61,065 bases of DNA from Acidobacteriaceae bacterium (GTDB lineage: Bacteria > Acidobacteriota > Terriglobia > Terriglobales > Acidobacteriaceae), in NCBI GenBank assembly GCA_003140075.1, contig PLIO01000101.1, positions 1-61,065 of the forward strand. Reading direction: 5' to 3'. Below are positions 7,855 through 16,371 of the stretch, in pieces. A program made the translations under genes and the position numbers. Position 1 is the stretch's first letter, and each line of letters begins with the position of its first letter. The notes under the pieces were generated by a model. It was not told where the DNA came from and ran no database searches. It worked only from the letters and a program-made list of their open reading frames with translations.

Positions 7855-9165
7855 ATGCCAGAGAACACACTTACCATCACGGACAATCGCACTGGTCAAA
7901 CCTATACAGTGCCGGTCGAGGATGGCACGATCCGGGCCATGAATCTGCGGCAGATCAAGACCGGTCCCGAGGATTTTGGACTGATGACGTACGATCCGGC
8001 GTTCATGAACACGGCATCGTGCCGCAGCAGCATCACTTATATCGACGGTGACCAGGGAATTCTGCGTTATCGCGGGTATCCCATTGAAGTGCTGGCCGAA
8101 CGGAGCACGTTCCTGGAAGTCGCTTACCTGCTGATGTTTGGAGACCTGCCGACCGAGAGCGAACTCAAGAAGTGGGTGTACGACATCACGCACCACACGA
8201 TGCTGCACGAGAGCACGAAGAAGTTCATGGAGGGCTTCCGCTACGACGGTCATCCGATGGGCATGTTTGTGAGCACGGTGGCCGCACTCTCCACCGTATA
8301 CCCCGAAGCCCGGCATGTGCACGACGCCAGCAACCGCCTGCTGCAGATCAAGCGATTGATCGGCAAGGTGCCGTCAATTGCGGCGATGTCATACCGGCAC
8401 AATGTGGGATTTCCCTACGTGTATCCGGACAACGATTTGAGCTACGCCGAAAACTTTATGAATATGTTGTGGAAGATGGTCGAGCCGAAATATGTGGCGA
8501 ATCCGGCGATTGCGCGGGCGCTCGACATTCTGTTTATTTTGCACGCAGACCATGAGCAAAACTGCGGCACCAACGCAATGCGCTCGGTGAGCAGCGCGCA
8601 AACCGATCCGTACTTGTCCATGGCGTCGGCCGCGGCCGCGCTGGCCGGACCTCTACACGGCGGAGCCAACGAAGAAGTCCTGAAGATGCTGGATGAGATC
8701 GGCTCGAAAGATAACGTGCCGGCATACGTGAAGAAGGTGAAAGATGGGCACGGCAAACTGATGGGTTTCGGACATCGCGTCTACAAGAATTATGATCCGC
8801 GGGCGAAGATCATCAAATGGTGCTCTGAGCAGGTCTTTCAGGTTACGGGACGCAACGCGAAGCTGGATATCGCTCTGGAGTTGGAGCGCATCGCGCTGGA
8901 AGACGAGTATTTCGTGAAGCGCAAGCTCTATCCGAATGTCGACTTCTATTCCGGGATCATGTACCAGGCGATGGGCTTCCGGCCGGAAATGTTTACGGTG
9001 CTGTTCGCCATTCCGCGCACGGCGGGCTGGCTGGCGCAGTGGCAGGAGTTAATTACGGATCCGGAGCAGAAGATTGCGCGCCCGCGGCAGATCTACACCG
9101 GACACGAAGTGCGGGAGTTTGTACCGATGGAGAAACGCTCTGCGACACCGGTTTCCGCGCGTTAG
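7855..9165 (+). CDS. gltA: Citrate synthase
   Basis: A 436-residue type II (hexameric, bacterial) citrate synthase that condenses oxaloacetate and acetyl-CoA in the TCA cycle. Catalytic signatures are HADHEQNCGTNAMR (the first active-site His), LHGGANEEVLKML, GFGHRVYKNYDPRAK (the second His) and the C-terminal PRQIYTGHEVREFVP. The N-terminal beta-rich extension typical of the type II class is present. The ATG at 7855 follows AAAGGAG with good spacing; an in-frame TTG at 7822 is not needed. The gene stands alone behind a candidate CRP-type site. Confidence 0.97.
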   Translation: MPENTLTITDNRTGQTYTVPVEDGTIRAMNLRQIKTGPEDFGLMTYDPAFMNTASCRSSITYIDGDQGILRYRGYPIEVLAERSTFLEVAYLLMFGDLPTESELKKWVYDITHHTMLHESTKKFMEGFRYDGHPMGMFVSTVAALSTVYPEARHVHDASNRLLQIKRLIGKVPSIAAMSYRHNVGFPYVYPDNDLSYAENFMNMLWKMVEPKYVANPAIARALDILFILHADHEQNCGTNAMRSVSSAQTDPYLSMASAAAALAGPLHGGANEEVLKMLDEIGSKDNVPAYVKKVKDGHGKLMGFGHRVYKNYDPRAKIIKWCSEQVFQVTGRNAKLDIALELERIALEDEYFVKRKLYPNVDFYSGIMYQAMGFRPEMFTVLFAIPRTAGWLAQWQELITDPEQKIARPRQIYTGHEVREFVPMEKRSATPVSAR

Positions 9166-9264
9166 TTCAGGCTGTTGAGGAAAAGCGGAGTAACGAGGGT
9201 TCCAGCGCGCCCCGCGCTGGGAAGAACTGTCGAACATGTCTTGCGCCGATCTCCGGGCATTCGC

Positions 9265-9501
9265 TCAGGCGGCTTGTTTTGTCGCGAGCGAGGCCACATA
9301 CTGGCGCCTCTCAGACGGCGAGTCAATAACCTTCATCTCTTGCCAGTCGTAGGCAAATTCTCTTCCGCAATCCAGGCAAGCCACATAGGTTCCGGTCAAT
9401 GCGCCGGCCTGAGGCCGGCGTGCCGTCCCGCGCAGCGTTACGGGAAAGCTGTAACGGGAGTGCCGGCAACCAAAAAACACGTCTATCAATTTTGCTACCA
9501 T
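9265..9501 (-). CDS. Small CxxC zinc-ribbon-like protein
   Basis: A 78-residue protein beginning MVAKLIDVFFGCRH with a central CLDCGREFAYDWQEMKV segment. The CxxC pair followed by an aromatic core looks like half a zinc ribbon, with FFGCRH as the possible second half. I associate similar small proteins (GTYVxCLDCG, then YDWQEMKV) with Acidobacteriota genomes, without an assigned role. It is transcribed alone on the minus strand. Probably a real gene; function unknown. Confidence 0.65.
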   Translation of the reverse strand: MVAKLIDVFFGCRHSRYSFPVTLRGTARRPQAGALTGTYVACLDCGREFAYDWQEMKVIDSPSERRQYVASLATKQAA

Positions 9502-9807
9502 GGAGCACCTTCCCCAAACTTGGGCTGTTTTTCCCTGGGTTCTTTTCAGTGTGTGCGGCCCCTAGGGGACTACTATGTCTTAACACTCACTCGCACGTTA
9601 AGTTAGATTCATCCCGGTGCGGAATGGTTTCGGATTCCTCAGTGTGACAAGTGAACAAACGAGCTTCCAGCCCACCAAGTGGTTATCTGGGAGCCAGTTA
9701 GGGGTAGACTAGCAGGAGATTTCCACACTGCATTCGAGGTGAAGATGCCAATGATGCACAGGGGGACGCCGAAAGCAGAGGCTGGAAGCGTCATTTCAGC
9801 TTGAGGA
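9502..9807. other. Intergenic region, nothing recognised
   Basis: 306 bp between the small CxxC gene and nuoB. Open frames here lack protein character and I find no convincing hairpin, promoter or repeat. Confidence 0.4.
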
Positions 9808-10368
9808 TTAGCTGAGGTTCAGAGCCTTCTTGATGGTGCCGCGTTCCTGCTGGATTTTTTCCTGGAGAAGGGTGATGGCGTAGATGAGTTGCTCGGGGCG
9901 TGGTGGACATCCGGGAACATAAATGTCGACGGGGATCACTTGGTTGACGCTCTGCACCAGCGCGTAGTTCTGGAACACGCCGCCTGAGGTGGCACAGGCG
10001 CCCATCGAAATTACCCACTTCGGCTCCGGCATTTGTTCCCATAGCTGACGGATTACAGGAGCCATCTTGTTTGAGACGCGTCCGGCAATGATCATCAGAT
10101 CGCTCTGCCGCGGCGATGGACGAAAAACTTCGGCTCCGAAACGCGCAATATCGAAGCGCGCCGCTCCCATCGACATCATCTCGATGGCGCAGCACGCCAG
10201 GCCGAACGTCATGGGCCAGATGGAGCTCTTGCGCATCCAGTTAACGGCGGAATCGAGCGTGGTGAGCACGAGCCCTTCCGGCGTGGGGTTGCCGAAGGTC
10301 AAATCCTTGACTACTCTCTTGCCGTTCTCTGTAGAGATGTAGGGGCCGAAATTTAGTTCGGGGGACAT
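9808..10368 (-). CDS. nuoB: NADH-quinone oxidoreductase subunit B
   Basis: A 186-residue complex I subunit that holds the terminal N2 [4Fe-4S] cluster next to the quinone site. The four ligands are visible: the CC pair in LACCAIEMM, the Cys in [10 protein letters not shown], and [10 protein letters not shown]. The ATG at 10368 gives the usual length and keeps the gene clear of the upstream GIY-YIG gene, which ends 11 bp away; a longer frame to 10467 would overlap it. No other nuo gene is in the window, so this copy stands outside a nuo operon. Complete and with all cluster ligands, it should be functional. Confidence 0.95.
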   Translation of the reverse strand: MSPELNFGPYISTENGKRVVKDLTFGNPTPEGLVLTTLDSAVNWMRKSSIWPMTFGLACCAIEMMSMGAARFDIARFGAEVFRPSPRQSDLMIIAGRVSNKMAPVIRQLWEQMPEPKWVISMGACATSGGVFQNYALVQSVNQVIPVDIYVPGCPPRPEQLIYAITLLQEKIQQERGTIKKALNLS

Positions 10369-10378
10369 GGTCTCTATT

Positions 10379-10900
10379 CTAAACCACGAAGGGAACCTTC
10401 TTGCCTTTCTTGCGCTGGCACTCGTAGAATCTCGTGCCGGCTTCATAGTCCTTGATCCTTCCAGCACTCAGCGTGGTCCTCTTTTTCTTGGTATTGAACT
10501 GCAGCAAGGGGCCAGCCGCACGAATGAGAAGCGTTTCGATTTCGCGTTCGTGCTTCTTCTCTGCGACCACATAAAAGGAGAAGTACTTGACCTCGAGTTC
10601 GTGGCTGTCCCGGCAAGCCCGGAGCCTTGAGAAGATATTGCCACGACCGATATACCGAGCGTATCCCATTGAGTCGTGGGCGACGTAGACGCCCTCTCTG
10701 CGGACGCCCAGCCCCCGCAGGTGCCCAGTCACCTTATTGATCGCCTCGAAGGGAATTTTCTCCCCAACGACACGAAACAGCCTCCTGACGCCCCCAGCCG
10801 CACCGGGACCGGCGTTAAGACTGCCGAATCGTACTGTCCACTCAGTGTCCCCCCAAATTTTCTTAACCTTGATGGACTTGACTGATGACTTCTTCGCCAT
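10379..10900 (-). CDS. GIY-YIG domain protein
   Basis: A 173-residue protein. The centre carries a GIY-YIG-type core in the form [17 protein letters not shown], followed by a conserved Arg (SRLRAC) and a later Glu in [14 protein letters not shown], the expected metal ligand. About 70 residues in front contain a [19 protein letters not shown] stretch that is not part of the nuclease domain. The C-terminus is very basic. GIY-YIG enzymes cut DNA, but stand-alone forms vary in function. It sits 11 bp upstream of nuoB on the same strand and may be co-transcribed by chance. Confidence 0.7.
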   Translation of the reverse strand: MAKKSSVKSIKVKKIWGDTEWTVRFGSLNAGPGAAGGVRRLFRVVGEKIPFEAINKVTGHLRGLGVRREGVYVAHDSMGYARYIGRGNIFSRLRACRDSHELEVKYFSFYVVAEKKHEREIETLLIRAAGPLLQFNTKKKRTTLSAGRIKDYEAGTRFYECQRKKGKKVPFVV

Positions 10901-10914
10901 GGATCGCCTCCTGC

Positions 10915-11130
10915 TTAATGATTAGCAAGTGTGTCGTCCGGCGGTCGCGCCGGGACGAAGTATTCTGCGGGATAAAGATAGTCTTCGCCGGATTCGTCAA
11001 TCACGCGAATCTGGTGCAGCTTGGCGGCTGTGTCATCTGCGACGACTTGGTAGGGCTTCCGCAAATCAAGCGAAGCGGCATAGTCCTTGTTGTTCACGCA
11101 GACGACGAATTGGGGCTTAGGAATCTTCAT
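10915..11130 (-). CDS. Conserved small protein of unknown function
   Basis: A 71-residue protein beginning MKIPKPQFVVCVNNKDYAASLDLRK and ending in a DESGEDYLYPAEYFVP segment. This is a short all-beta protein type (a small SH3-like barrel) that I have seen in many unrelated bacteria, often beside toxin or nuclease genes. It lies 14 bp upstream of the GIY-YIG gene on the same strand, so the two may form an operon. No catalytic residues can be named. Confidence 0.72.
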   Translation of the reverse strand: MKIPKPQFVVCVNNKDYAASLDLRKPYQVVADDTAAKLHQIRVIDESGEDYLYPAEYFVPARPPDDTLANH

Positions 11131-11199
11131 TGAATTCGAGAATACCTCGATGATTCTAACTCTCTGCGGCTTCGGCGTGCTCGGCGCGTGAAGAAGTTT

Positions 11200-12222
11200 C
11201 TACGGGTTCACCACAACCTTCCCGAACATCCGACTCTTCTCCAAGTATTCATGCGCAGCGCGGGTTTCGCTGAGAGGGAACACGCGGTCGACCACCGGCT
11301 TCAGGCGGCCAGCAAACACGTGTTTCAGCACTTCGTGCAGTTCGCCCATGGTTCCCATGTAGGAGCCGAGGAGTGTCAGTTGCCGCCCAAACAGATGCCT
11401 CAGATCAATGTTGACGTTCGGCCCCGTCGTGGCTCCGCAGGTGACCAGCGTGCCGCTGCTCTTGAGCGACTTCACGCTCTCATCCCATGTGGCCGCTCCC
11501 ACGTGCTCGATCACAATGTCGACGCCTTCTTTATTCGTGATCTTCCGCACTTCCTCGGAAATCTTCTGCTGGTAGTGGTTGATGCCATAGTCCGCGCCCA
11601 ACTCGCGCCCCTTGGCCAGCTTTGATTCGTCGCCCGCGGTAGTAATCACGCGGCAGTGAAAGAGCTTGGCAATTTGAATCGCGGCAATGCCCACGCCGGA
11701 GCTCGCTCCCAGCACCAGCACGGTCTGGCCTGCACGAATGCCGGCTCGTCCGACGAGCATGTGCCATGCGGTCAGAAATACGAGAGGAACGCTCGCTGCC
11801 TGATTGAAATCGAGGGAATCGGGAATTGGGATCACATTCGCCGCGGGTGCCGCAATCAACTCACAATTTCCTCCATCCACGGCGTTGCCGAGCGCGGCAA
11901 ATTGCCGGCACTGGTTTTGCAGTCCCGCAACACATTTTGCGCAGTGTCCACAGAAAACCATCGGGGCCAGCAGCACTCGCTGTCCCGCGTGGAATCCGCC
12001 GACGTATTCGCCTGCTTCAACCACTTCGCCAGCAATGTCACTGCCGAGAATGTGCGGCAGCTTCACTCCTGGAAGCCCCGTGCGCACCCACACATCCAGA
12101 TGATTTAGCGCGCACGCTCGTACACGCACCAGAACCTGATCCTTGCGGGGTTGCGGGTCGGCGACATCTTCGTAGGTCAAAACTTCCGGACCACCAAATT
12201 GATGAATGCGGACTGCTTTCAT
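11200..12222 (-). CDS. Zinc-binding alcohol dehydrogenase / quinone oxidoreductase (MDR family)
   Basis: A 340-residue medium-chain dehydrogenase/reductase. The N-terminal GroES-like domain has LGSDIAGEVVEAG and a structural-zinc cluster (CGHCAKCVAGLQNQC). The Rossmann domain has VLGASSGVGIAAIQIAK. The catalytic-zinc Cys position is replaced (RACALNHLDVWVR, as in quinone oxidoreductases), so it most likely reduces quinones or alkenals with NADPH rather than oxidising alcohols. It starts with ATG at 12222 and ends before the small conserved gene. Substrate unknown. Confidence 0.9.
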   Translation of the reverse strand: MKAVRIHQFGGPEVLTYEDVADPQPRKDQVLVRVRACALNHLDVWVRTGLPGVKLPHILGSDIAGEVVEAGEYVGGFHAGQRVLLAPMVFCGHCAKCVAGLQNQCRQFAALGNAVDGGNCELIAAPAANVIPIPDSLDFNQAASVPLVFLTAWHMLVGRAGIRAGQTVLVLGASSGVGIAAIQIAKLFHCRVITTAGDESKLAKGRELGADYGINHYQQKISEEVRKITNKEGVDIVIEHVGAATWDESVKSLKSSGTLVTCGATTGPNVNIDLRHLFGRQLTLLGSYMGTMGELHEVLKHVFAGRLKPVVDRVFPLSETRAAHEYLEKSRMFGKVVVNP

Positions 12223-12378
12223 GGAATATTCTCCTGTTTCTTGATGCCAACATAAGCATACTTCTCCGAATTGGAAATTCCCAATCCGGTATCACAGTTG
12301 AAATTTCTTCCTCTGATCTCTCGCCTTAGTCGATCTTCAGCGTAGGATTCTTATGGCGGGCGGGGTTTAGAAGGCGTT

Positions 12379-12547
12379 GCCAGTGGGTACTGGACTTGGT
12401 CCGTCAAACCAACGAGTGGCTCATCAGCCATTGCAGTTCGACTCTGCCGCCTTCTGCACGGCCACTCGGAGAATAGACATTGACATCCGTCCTGAATCGC
12501 GTAACCATAGAAATGGTTTGACGGACCAGATCCCGTACTTAACTGGT
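12379..12547 (+). ncRNA. Candidate structured RNA upstream of xdhC
   Basis: A 14-bp perfect inverted repeat, GGTCCGTCAAACCA (12398-12411) and TGGTTTGACGGACC (12514-12527), extends outwards imperfectly to CCAGTGGGTAC and GTACTTAACTGG, giving a closing stem of about 30 bp. Inside it, CGAGTGGC (12413-12420) pairs with GCCACTCG (12461-12468), and nested hairpins include TGGCT/AGCCA and GCAG/CTGC around TTCGACT. A terminator hairpin follows at 12558. No protein frame fits. It could be a small RNA of about 200 nt (6S-like size) or a leader riboswitch for the following xdhC gene. I do not recognise a known class. Confidence 0.5.
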
Positions 12548-12557
12548 TTCGCGCAAG

Positions 12558-12584
12558 GCCCCGGAGTGATGACCCGGGGCTTTT
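12558..12584 (+). terminator. Rho-independent terminator between the structured RNA and xdhC
   Basis: GCCCCGG (12558-12564) and CCGGGGC (12574-12580) form a perfect 7-bp stem around a 9-nt loop, followed by TTTTGCTTT. It lies about 70 bp before the xdhC ATG, so it either ends a small RNA or attenuates xdhC. Confidence 0.75.
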
Positions 12585-12651
12585 GCTTTGGCCCGATTGA
12601 CTCCCTTCTGTGAACCGCCTGATAATCGAATCTGCAGCGGCTTCCAGCCCG

Positions 12652-13518
12652 ATGGACATCTACGAGCAAATCGTGCAGCTTCGGCGAGAAGGACGCCGCG
12701 GCGCCGTCGCGACCATTGTCAACGTGCGCGGCTCGATTCCTTCGTTTAAGACTGCCAAGATGCTGGTGCGCGACGATGGTTCGATCGTTGGCACCATCGG
12801 TGGCGGTTGTGTCGAGGCCGACGTGTGGCAGGCGGCTCGTGAGGTCATGGAATCCGAGAAGCCGCGGACCCTCAGCTTCGACCTCAACCAGGATCCGAAG
12901 TACGACACAGGCCTGGTTTGCGGCGGCACGCTCGAGGTTTTTGTGGAGCCCGTTTTACCTCCAGCATTACTTTATGTTTTTGGCGCAGGTCACGTTGCAA
13001 TCAATCTTTGCCAGGTTGCGGCTAATGCGGGCTTCGATGTGATTGTTACCGACGACCGCACCTCCTACGCCACGAAGGAACGTTTTCCGGCGGCCCGCGA
13101 GGTGTATGGGCTGGATTTTGATGAGGCGATTCAGAAGCTTGATCCTAACGAGACTTCCTATATTGTCATCGTTACCCGCGGGCACCGTGACGACATGCGC
13201 ATTCTGCGCTGGGCGGTGCAGACTCGCGCCCGCTACGTCGGCATGATCGGGTCCAAGCGCAAGGTGATCGAGATCTTTAAGACATTGCGGGGGGAAGGCG
13301 TGCCTGCAAGTTTGTTCGACCGCGTTCACGCTCCCATCGGACTCGATATTGGAGCCATTACGCCCGAGGAGATTGCGGTTGCGATCACGGCGGAGCTGAT
13401 TGCGATTCGGCGCCACGCCGATGCAGCCCTGCCCCACATGAGTTGGTTCCGGTCTGCCGAGACGCGGAGTGACGTGGACAATGCTTCGGATGCTCCCGCG
13501 GCGGTTAAGCGGGAATGA
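12652..13518 (+). CDS. xdhC: XdhC/CoxI family molybdenum-enzyme maturation protein
   Basis: A 288-residue member of the XdhC/CoxI family, which binds molybdenum cofactor and adds the terminal sulfido ligand before insertion into xanthine-dehydrogenase-type enzymes. An N-terminal XdhC domain (IVNVRGSIPSFKTAKMLVRDDG, GTIGGGCVEADV, TGLVCGGTLEVFVEP) is followed by a Rossmann-like domain (YVFGAGHVAINLCQVAA, then GMIGSKRK and the APIGLDIGAITPEEIAVAI block). The ATG at 12652 is chosen because the family starts near MDIYE. It heads a same-strand series with a MobA-like transferase next. No xdh structural genes are in the window. Confidence 0.93.
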   Translation: MDIYEQIVQLRREGRRGAVATIVNVRGSIPSFKTAKMLVRDDGSIVGTIGGGCVEADVWQAAREVMESEKPRTLSFDLNQDPKYDTGLVCGGTLEVFVEPVLPPALLYVFGAGHVAINLCQVAANAGFDVIVTDDRTSYATKERFPAAREVYGLDFDEAIQKLDPNETSYIVIVTRGHRDDMRILRWAVQTRARYVGMIGSKRKVIEIFKTLRGEGVPASLFDRVHAPIGLDIGAITPEEIAVAITAELIAIRRHADAALPHMSWFRSAETRSDVDNASDAPAAVKRE

Positions 13519-13523
13519 ATTAT

Positions 13524-13558
13524 TGATTGCTGATTGTTGATTTCTGATTGCTGATTGA
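13524..13558. repeat. Heptanucleotide tandem repeat (TGATTGC)
   Basis: Five 7-bp units: TGATTGC, TGATTGT, TGATTTC, TGATTGC, TGATTGA. It begins 6 bp after the xdhC stop codon. Same period as the other heptamer arrays in the window but a different unit. Confidence 0.8.
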
Positions 13559-13645
13559 AAAACGAGTGGTTGGGCTCGGTTCTCAATCGATAGCCAGCCC
13601 ATCAAGAATCAACAATTCTTCGCTTTTCCCTGTTATCTTCGCAGC

Positions 13646-14281
13646 ATGACCTTCGCGGCCAGCTTCGCCGGGGTGATCCTTGCCGCCGGAGAATCCTCGC
13701 GCATGGGTCGGGACAAGGCCTTACTGCCGTGGCCCCCGCTGGCGACCGGGCAAGCCCCATCCAGTGAGACGTTCCTCTCGGCGGCGATCCGTTCGCTGGC
13801 ACCGGCCACTGATTTCGTCGTGGTCGTGGTGGGAAAAAACGAAGCGGCGCTGGCGCCTATTATTTATTCTCAAGGAGCTTCTCTCGTCGTCAATCGAGAC
13901 CCTGACCGAGGCCAGTTCAGTTCGCTGCAAGTGGGTTTGCAGGAGGTGCTCAACCACGGCCGCGATGCCGCCATGGTGACCCTGGTTGACCGTCCTCCGG
14001 TCAGCCTCGCTACACTGCAAACGCTTCGCGATGCGTTTTCGGTCGCGGACCCGAATGTGTGGGCGGTCGTGCCCGAGTTTTCCGGTCAACACGGGCATCC
14101 CTATCTGGTAGGCCGCGAAATGATGGCAGCGTTTCTGCATGTCCCGGCCGCGTCGATTGCTCGCGACGTAGAACACGCGCACCAGGAACATATCCAATAT
14201 GTGCACGTCGACGATCCTCTGGTTGCTCTGAATATCAATACGCCGGAGGACTATGCAGGACTGACGGGGCGTGTGTCCTGA
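13646..14281 (+). CDS. MobA-like NTP transferase (molybdenum cofactor nucleotidyltransferase family)
   Basis: A 211-residue nucleotidyltransferase with the family signature GVILAAGESSRMGRDKALLPW (residues 9-29: nucleotide loop and Lys), the metal-binding region DRPPVSLATLQ near 115-125, and a late GHPYLVGREM followed by NINTPEDYAGL. It is closest in style to MocA/CTP:molybdopterin cytidylyltransferases, which make the dinucleotide cofactor of xanthine-dehydrogenase-type enzymes. Its place right behind xdhC supports that role. MobA (GMP form) is the alternative. Confidence 0.88.
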   Translation: MTFAASFAGVILAAGESSRMGRDKALLPWPPLATGQAPSSETFLSAAIRSLAPATDFVVVVVGKNEAALAPIIYSQGASLVVNRDPDRGQFSSLQVGLQEVLNHGRDAAMVTLVDRPPVSLATLQTLRDAFSVADPNVWAVVPEFSGQHGHPYLVGREMMAAFLHVPAASIARDVEHAHQEHIQYVHVDDPLVALNINTPEDYAGLTGRVS

Positions 14282-14357
14282 CCGGGCATGCAAGGTCGCG
14301 CGCGTCGTTTGCACGCATCATTTGCGCGAGCGTCGCGAAGCACGTTATTGTCGATAG

Positions 14358-15104
14358 ATGAACGCTGCCGAGGCAGAAGCATTCCTTCCCGTCACCAATG
14401 AATTTCTCGAATCAGTTCTGCGGCTGGAGCCGCGGGTCGCGGCTTTCGATTGCGATGGGACGCTGTGGTCCGGCGATGCCGGGGAGCGATTCTTCGACTG
14501 GGAGCTGCGAGAGGACGATGTGTTCCCCGACAGCCTAAGCCGCGGAAAGCTTAGCCGAACGATGCGGGAGCGCTACGCCGCCTACAAGCGCGGCGAGGTC
14601 GAGGAAGACACCATGTGCGGCGAAATGGTGACGATGCACGGGGGCATTTCGGAATTGAGCTTGATGGCTGCCGCCGAGCGGTTCTTCGATAGCTTTTTCG
14701 TTGCCCAGATCTTTCCTGAGATGCGCGAACTGGTTCGGCGCCTGCAGGAAAACGGTTGCGCGGTGTGGGCCGTATCTTCGTCGAATGAATGGGTGATTCG
14801 CGCCGGGATGAAGCACTTCGGCGTACCCGAAAGCCGCATCCTTGCGGCCACGGTGGCAGTTGACGATGGCATTGCGACGGACCGTCTGATTCGCGTGCCC
14901 TCCGGCGCGGGCAAGCCGATCGCGCTGCGCGAAGTCGTGAAGAAGGAGATTGACGCTGCCTTCGGAAACTCGCGCTGGGATACGGAAATGCTGGCCATGG
15001 CAAAACATGCCGTTGCGGTCAATCCGAATCCGGACCTCGAATCCGCGGCGCGAGAACGGGGATGGCGAATCTTTTTTCCGGAAGGCGTTGGTCCGCGTAG
15101 TTGA
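14358..15104 (+). CDS. HAD superfamily phosphatase (SerB-like)
   Basis: A 248-residue haloacid-dehalogenase-type phosphatase. Motif I is AAFDCDGTLW (nucleophile and acid/base Asp, about residues 30-35), motif II is the Ser run in AVSSSNEWV, and motif III/IV the Lys in GKPIALREV with the following Asp. A helical cap (about 55-120) lies between motifs I and II, as in HAD-IB phosphatases such as SerB. The substrate could be phosphoserine or another small phosphate ester. It belongs to the same-strand run between the MobA-like gene and the NifU-like gene. Confidence 0.85.
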   Translation: MNAAEAEAFLPVTNEFLESVLRLEPRVAAFDCDGTLWSGDAGERFFDWELREDDVFPDSLSRGKLSRTMRERYAAYKRGEVEEDTMCGEMVTMHGGISELSLMAAAERFFDSFFVAQIFPEMRELVRRLQENGCAVWAVSSSNEWVIRAGMKHFGVPESRILAATVAVDDGIATDRLIRVPSGAGKPIALREVVKKEIDAAFGNSRWDTEMLAMAKHAVAVNPNPDLESAARERGWRIFFPEGVGPRS

Positions 15105-15143
15105 ATTTGCCGCCGAGCGCCCGCCGTTTACAATTGGACTGCG

Positions 15144-15503
15144 ATGTATTCCGCGCAGGTACTCGATCATTTTCAGAATCCGCGCAATGCGGGAGAAATT
15201 GCCGACGCGGATGGCGCGGCGGAAATTGAAAATCCCGCCTGCGGAGACGTTTTGCGGCTTACCCTCAAAACCAGTGCGGGCCGGATTACCCAGGCGAGGT
15301 TCAAGGCGAAGGGATGCGTAGCGGCGATTGCTTGTGGTTCGGCATTAACGGAATTGGTTACGGGGAAGACGCTGATTGAGGCTCGGAACTTGCGGCGCGA
15401 GGATGTTGTTGCCGCTGTTGGAGAGTTGCCCCAAGCTTCAACTCACGCGGCCCAGTTGGCACTCGATGTTGTTGCAGCGGCCCTGAGCCGCATCCGACAG
15501 TAG
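15144..15503 (+). CDS. NifU/IscU-like iron-sulfur scaffold protein, third cysteine missing
   Basis: A 119-residue protein of the IscU/NifU N-terminal family, which builds Fe-S clusters for transfer. It keeps DHFQNPRNAGE, ENPACGD with Cys33 and its Asp35, and KGCVAAIACG with Cys58 (plus Cys64). In canonical IscU the third ligand lies in an LPxxKxHC motif; here the segment reads LPQASTHAAQ, with Ala102 after His101. Cluster ligation must differ, for example through Cys64, or the protein may have another task. Position among xdhC and mobA-like genes suggests a link to molybdo-iron-sulfur enzymes. Confidence 0.85.
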   Translation: MYSAQVLDHFQNPRNAGEIADADGAAEIENPACGDVLRLTLKTSAGRITQARFKAKGCVAAIACGSALTELVTGKTLIEARNLRREDVVAAVGELPQASTHAAQLALDVVAAALSRIRQ

Positions 15504-15513
15504 TTTGAGATTC

Positions 15514-16356
15514 ATGTCTTCACATCACACGCCGCGCCGCATCGCCTGCCTACAGCCGAGCGCGACGGTCATTCTTGCCGCCATTGGAGAACTCGACCGC
15601 GTGGTCGCGTGCACCAAGTATTGTGCTGAGGTGGTTCCGGAAGTTACAGCGCAGCCGCGCACGATCCTGGCCGACTCCTGGACGGCGAATGCCGAACAGA
15701 TTATTGCCGCCCATCCCGATCTCGTCATTGCGTCAGTGCCTTACCAGGAAAAAGCGGTCATCGAAATACTCAAGTCTGGGACTCCTTTTCTGGGTTTCGC
15801 CCCGAAGTCTCTCGCCGACATTTACGCCGATATCGCCATCATCGCCGGCGCGGTCGGCGCGAGCGATCGCGGCGAAGAGGTCATTTACACCATGCAGCAC
15901 CGAATCGAGAAGGTCCGCGCTCGTACGACGGGATTGCCGCGTCCGAGAGTTTTCTGCGAGGAATGGGGCAAGCCGCTGATTGCATCGCAGACGTGGGTCG
16001 CGGAGTTGGTCGAGGCTGCCGGGGGCGACTTCCTGGGTGCGCCGGGGCGGCAGATTTCCTTCGAAGAAGTGGCATGCATGGATCCTGATATCTTGATTGC
16101 CGCCTGGTGCGGAGCAGGTGACCGTGTGCCGCTGGAGAAGATTCTGAGCGACCGACACTGGCAAGGAACTGCGGCCGGTCGTGGTTTGCGGGTTTACTGC
16201 ATCCGGGATGAATTTCTGAACACACCGGCCCCTAGCCTTCTGCGTGGCATGGATGCGCTGGCTTTCGCAATCCATCCCGAAGTCTTTGCTTGCACGGAAG
16301 GAATCCGGCAGATTACCGGCGTTCCGTCTTCCACAGCCGTAAATCTCGCACTCTGA
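15514..16356 (+). CDS. BtuF-like substrate-binding protein without a signal peptide
   Basis: A 280-residue protein of the BtuF/periplasmic-binding fold (two lobes joined by a helix). It has the RRIACLQPSATVILAAIGELDRVV start, HPDLVIASVPYQEKAV and an EEWGKPLIASQTWVAELVEAAGG segment typical of cobalamin-binding-protein relatives. The start lacks any hydrophobic signal, so it would stay in the cytoplasm, and no permease or ATPase lies beside it. The ATG at 15514 is preferred over a TTG at 15505. It may bind a corrinoid or another cofactor inside the cell. Function is inferred from fold only. Confidence 0.8.
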   Translation: MSSHHTPRRIACLQPSATVILAAIGELDRVVACTKYCAEVVPEVTAQPRTILADSWTANAEQIIAAHPDLVIASVPYQEKAVIEILKSGTPFLGFAPKSLADIYADIAIIAGAVGASDRGEEVIYTMQHRIEKVRARTTGLPRPRVFCEEWGKPLIASQTWVAELVEAAGGDFLGAPGRQISFEEVACMDPDILIAAWCGAGDRVPLEKILSDRHWQGTAAGRGLRVYCIRDEFLNTPAPSLLRGMDALAFAIHPEVFACTEGIRQITGVPSSTAVNLAL

Positions 16357-16371
16357 GTTAAGATTCTGTGC

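Noticed and set aside
12421-12455. TTCGACT loop with GCAG/CTGC arms that looks like the T-arm of a tRNA
   Set aside because: No acceptor stem, D-arm or anticodon arm fits around it; it is better explained as a hairpin inside the larger structured RNA.
12398-12527. MITE with 14-bp terminal inverted repeats
   Set aside because: No target-site duplication is seen, the pairing continues outside the 14-bp arms, and a terminator follows, which fits an RNA better; not fully excluded.
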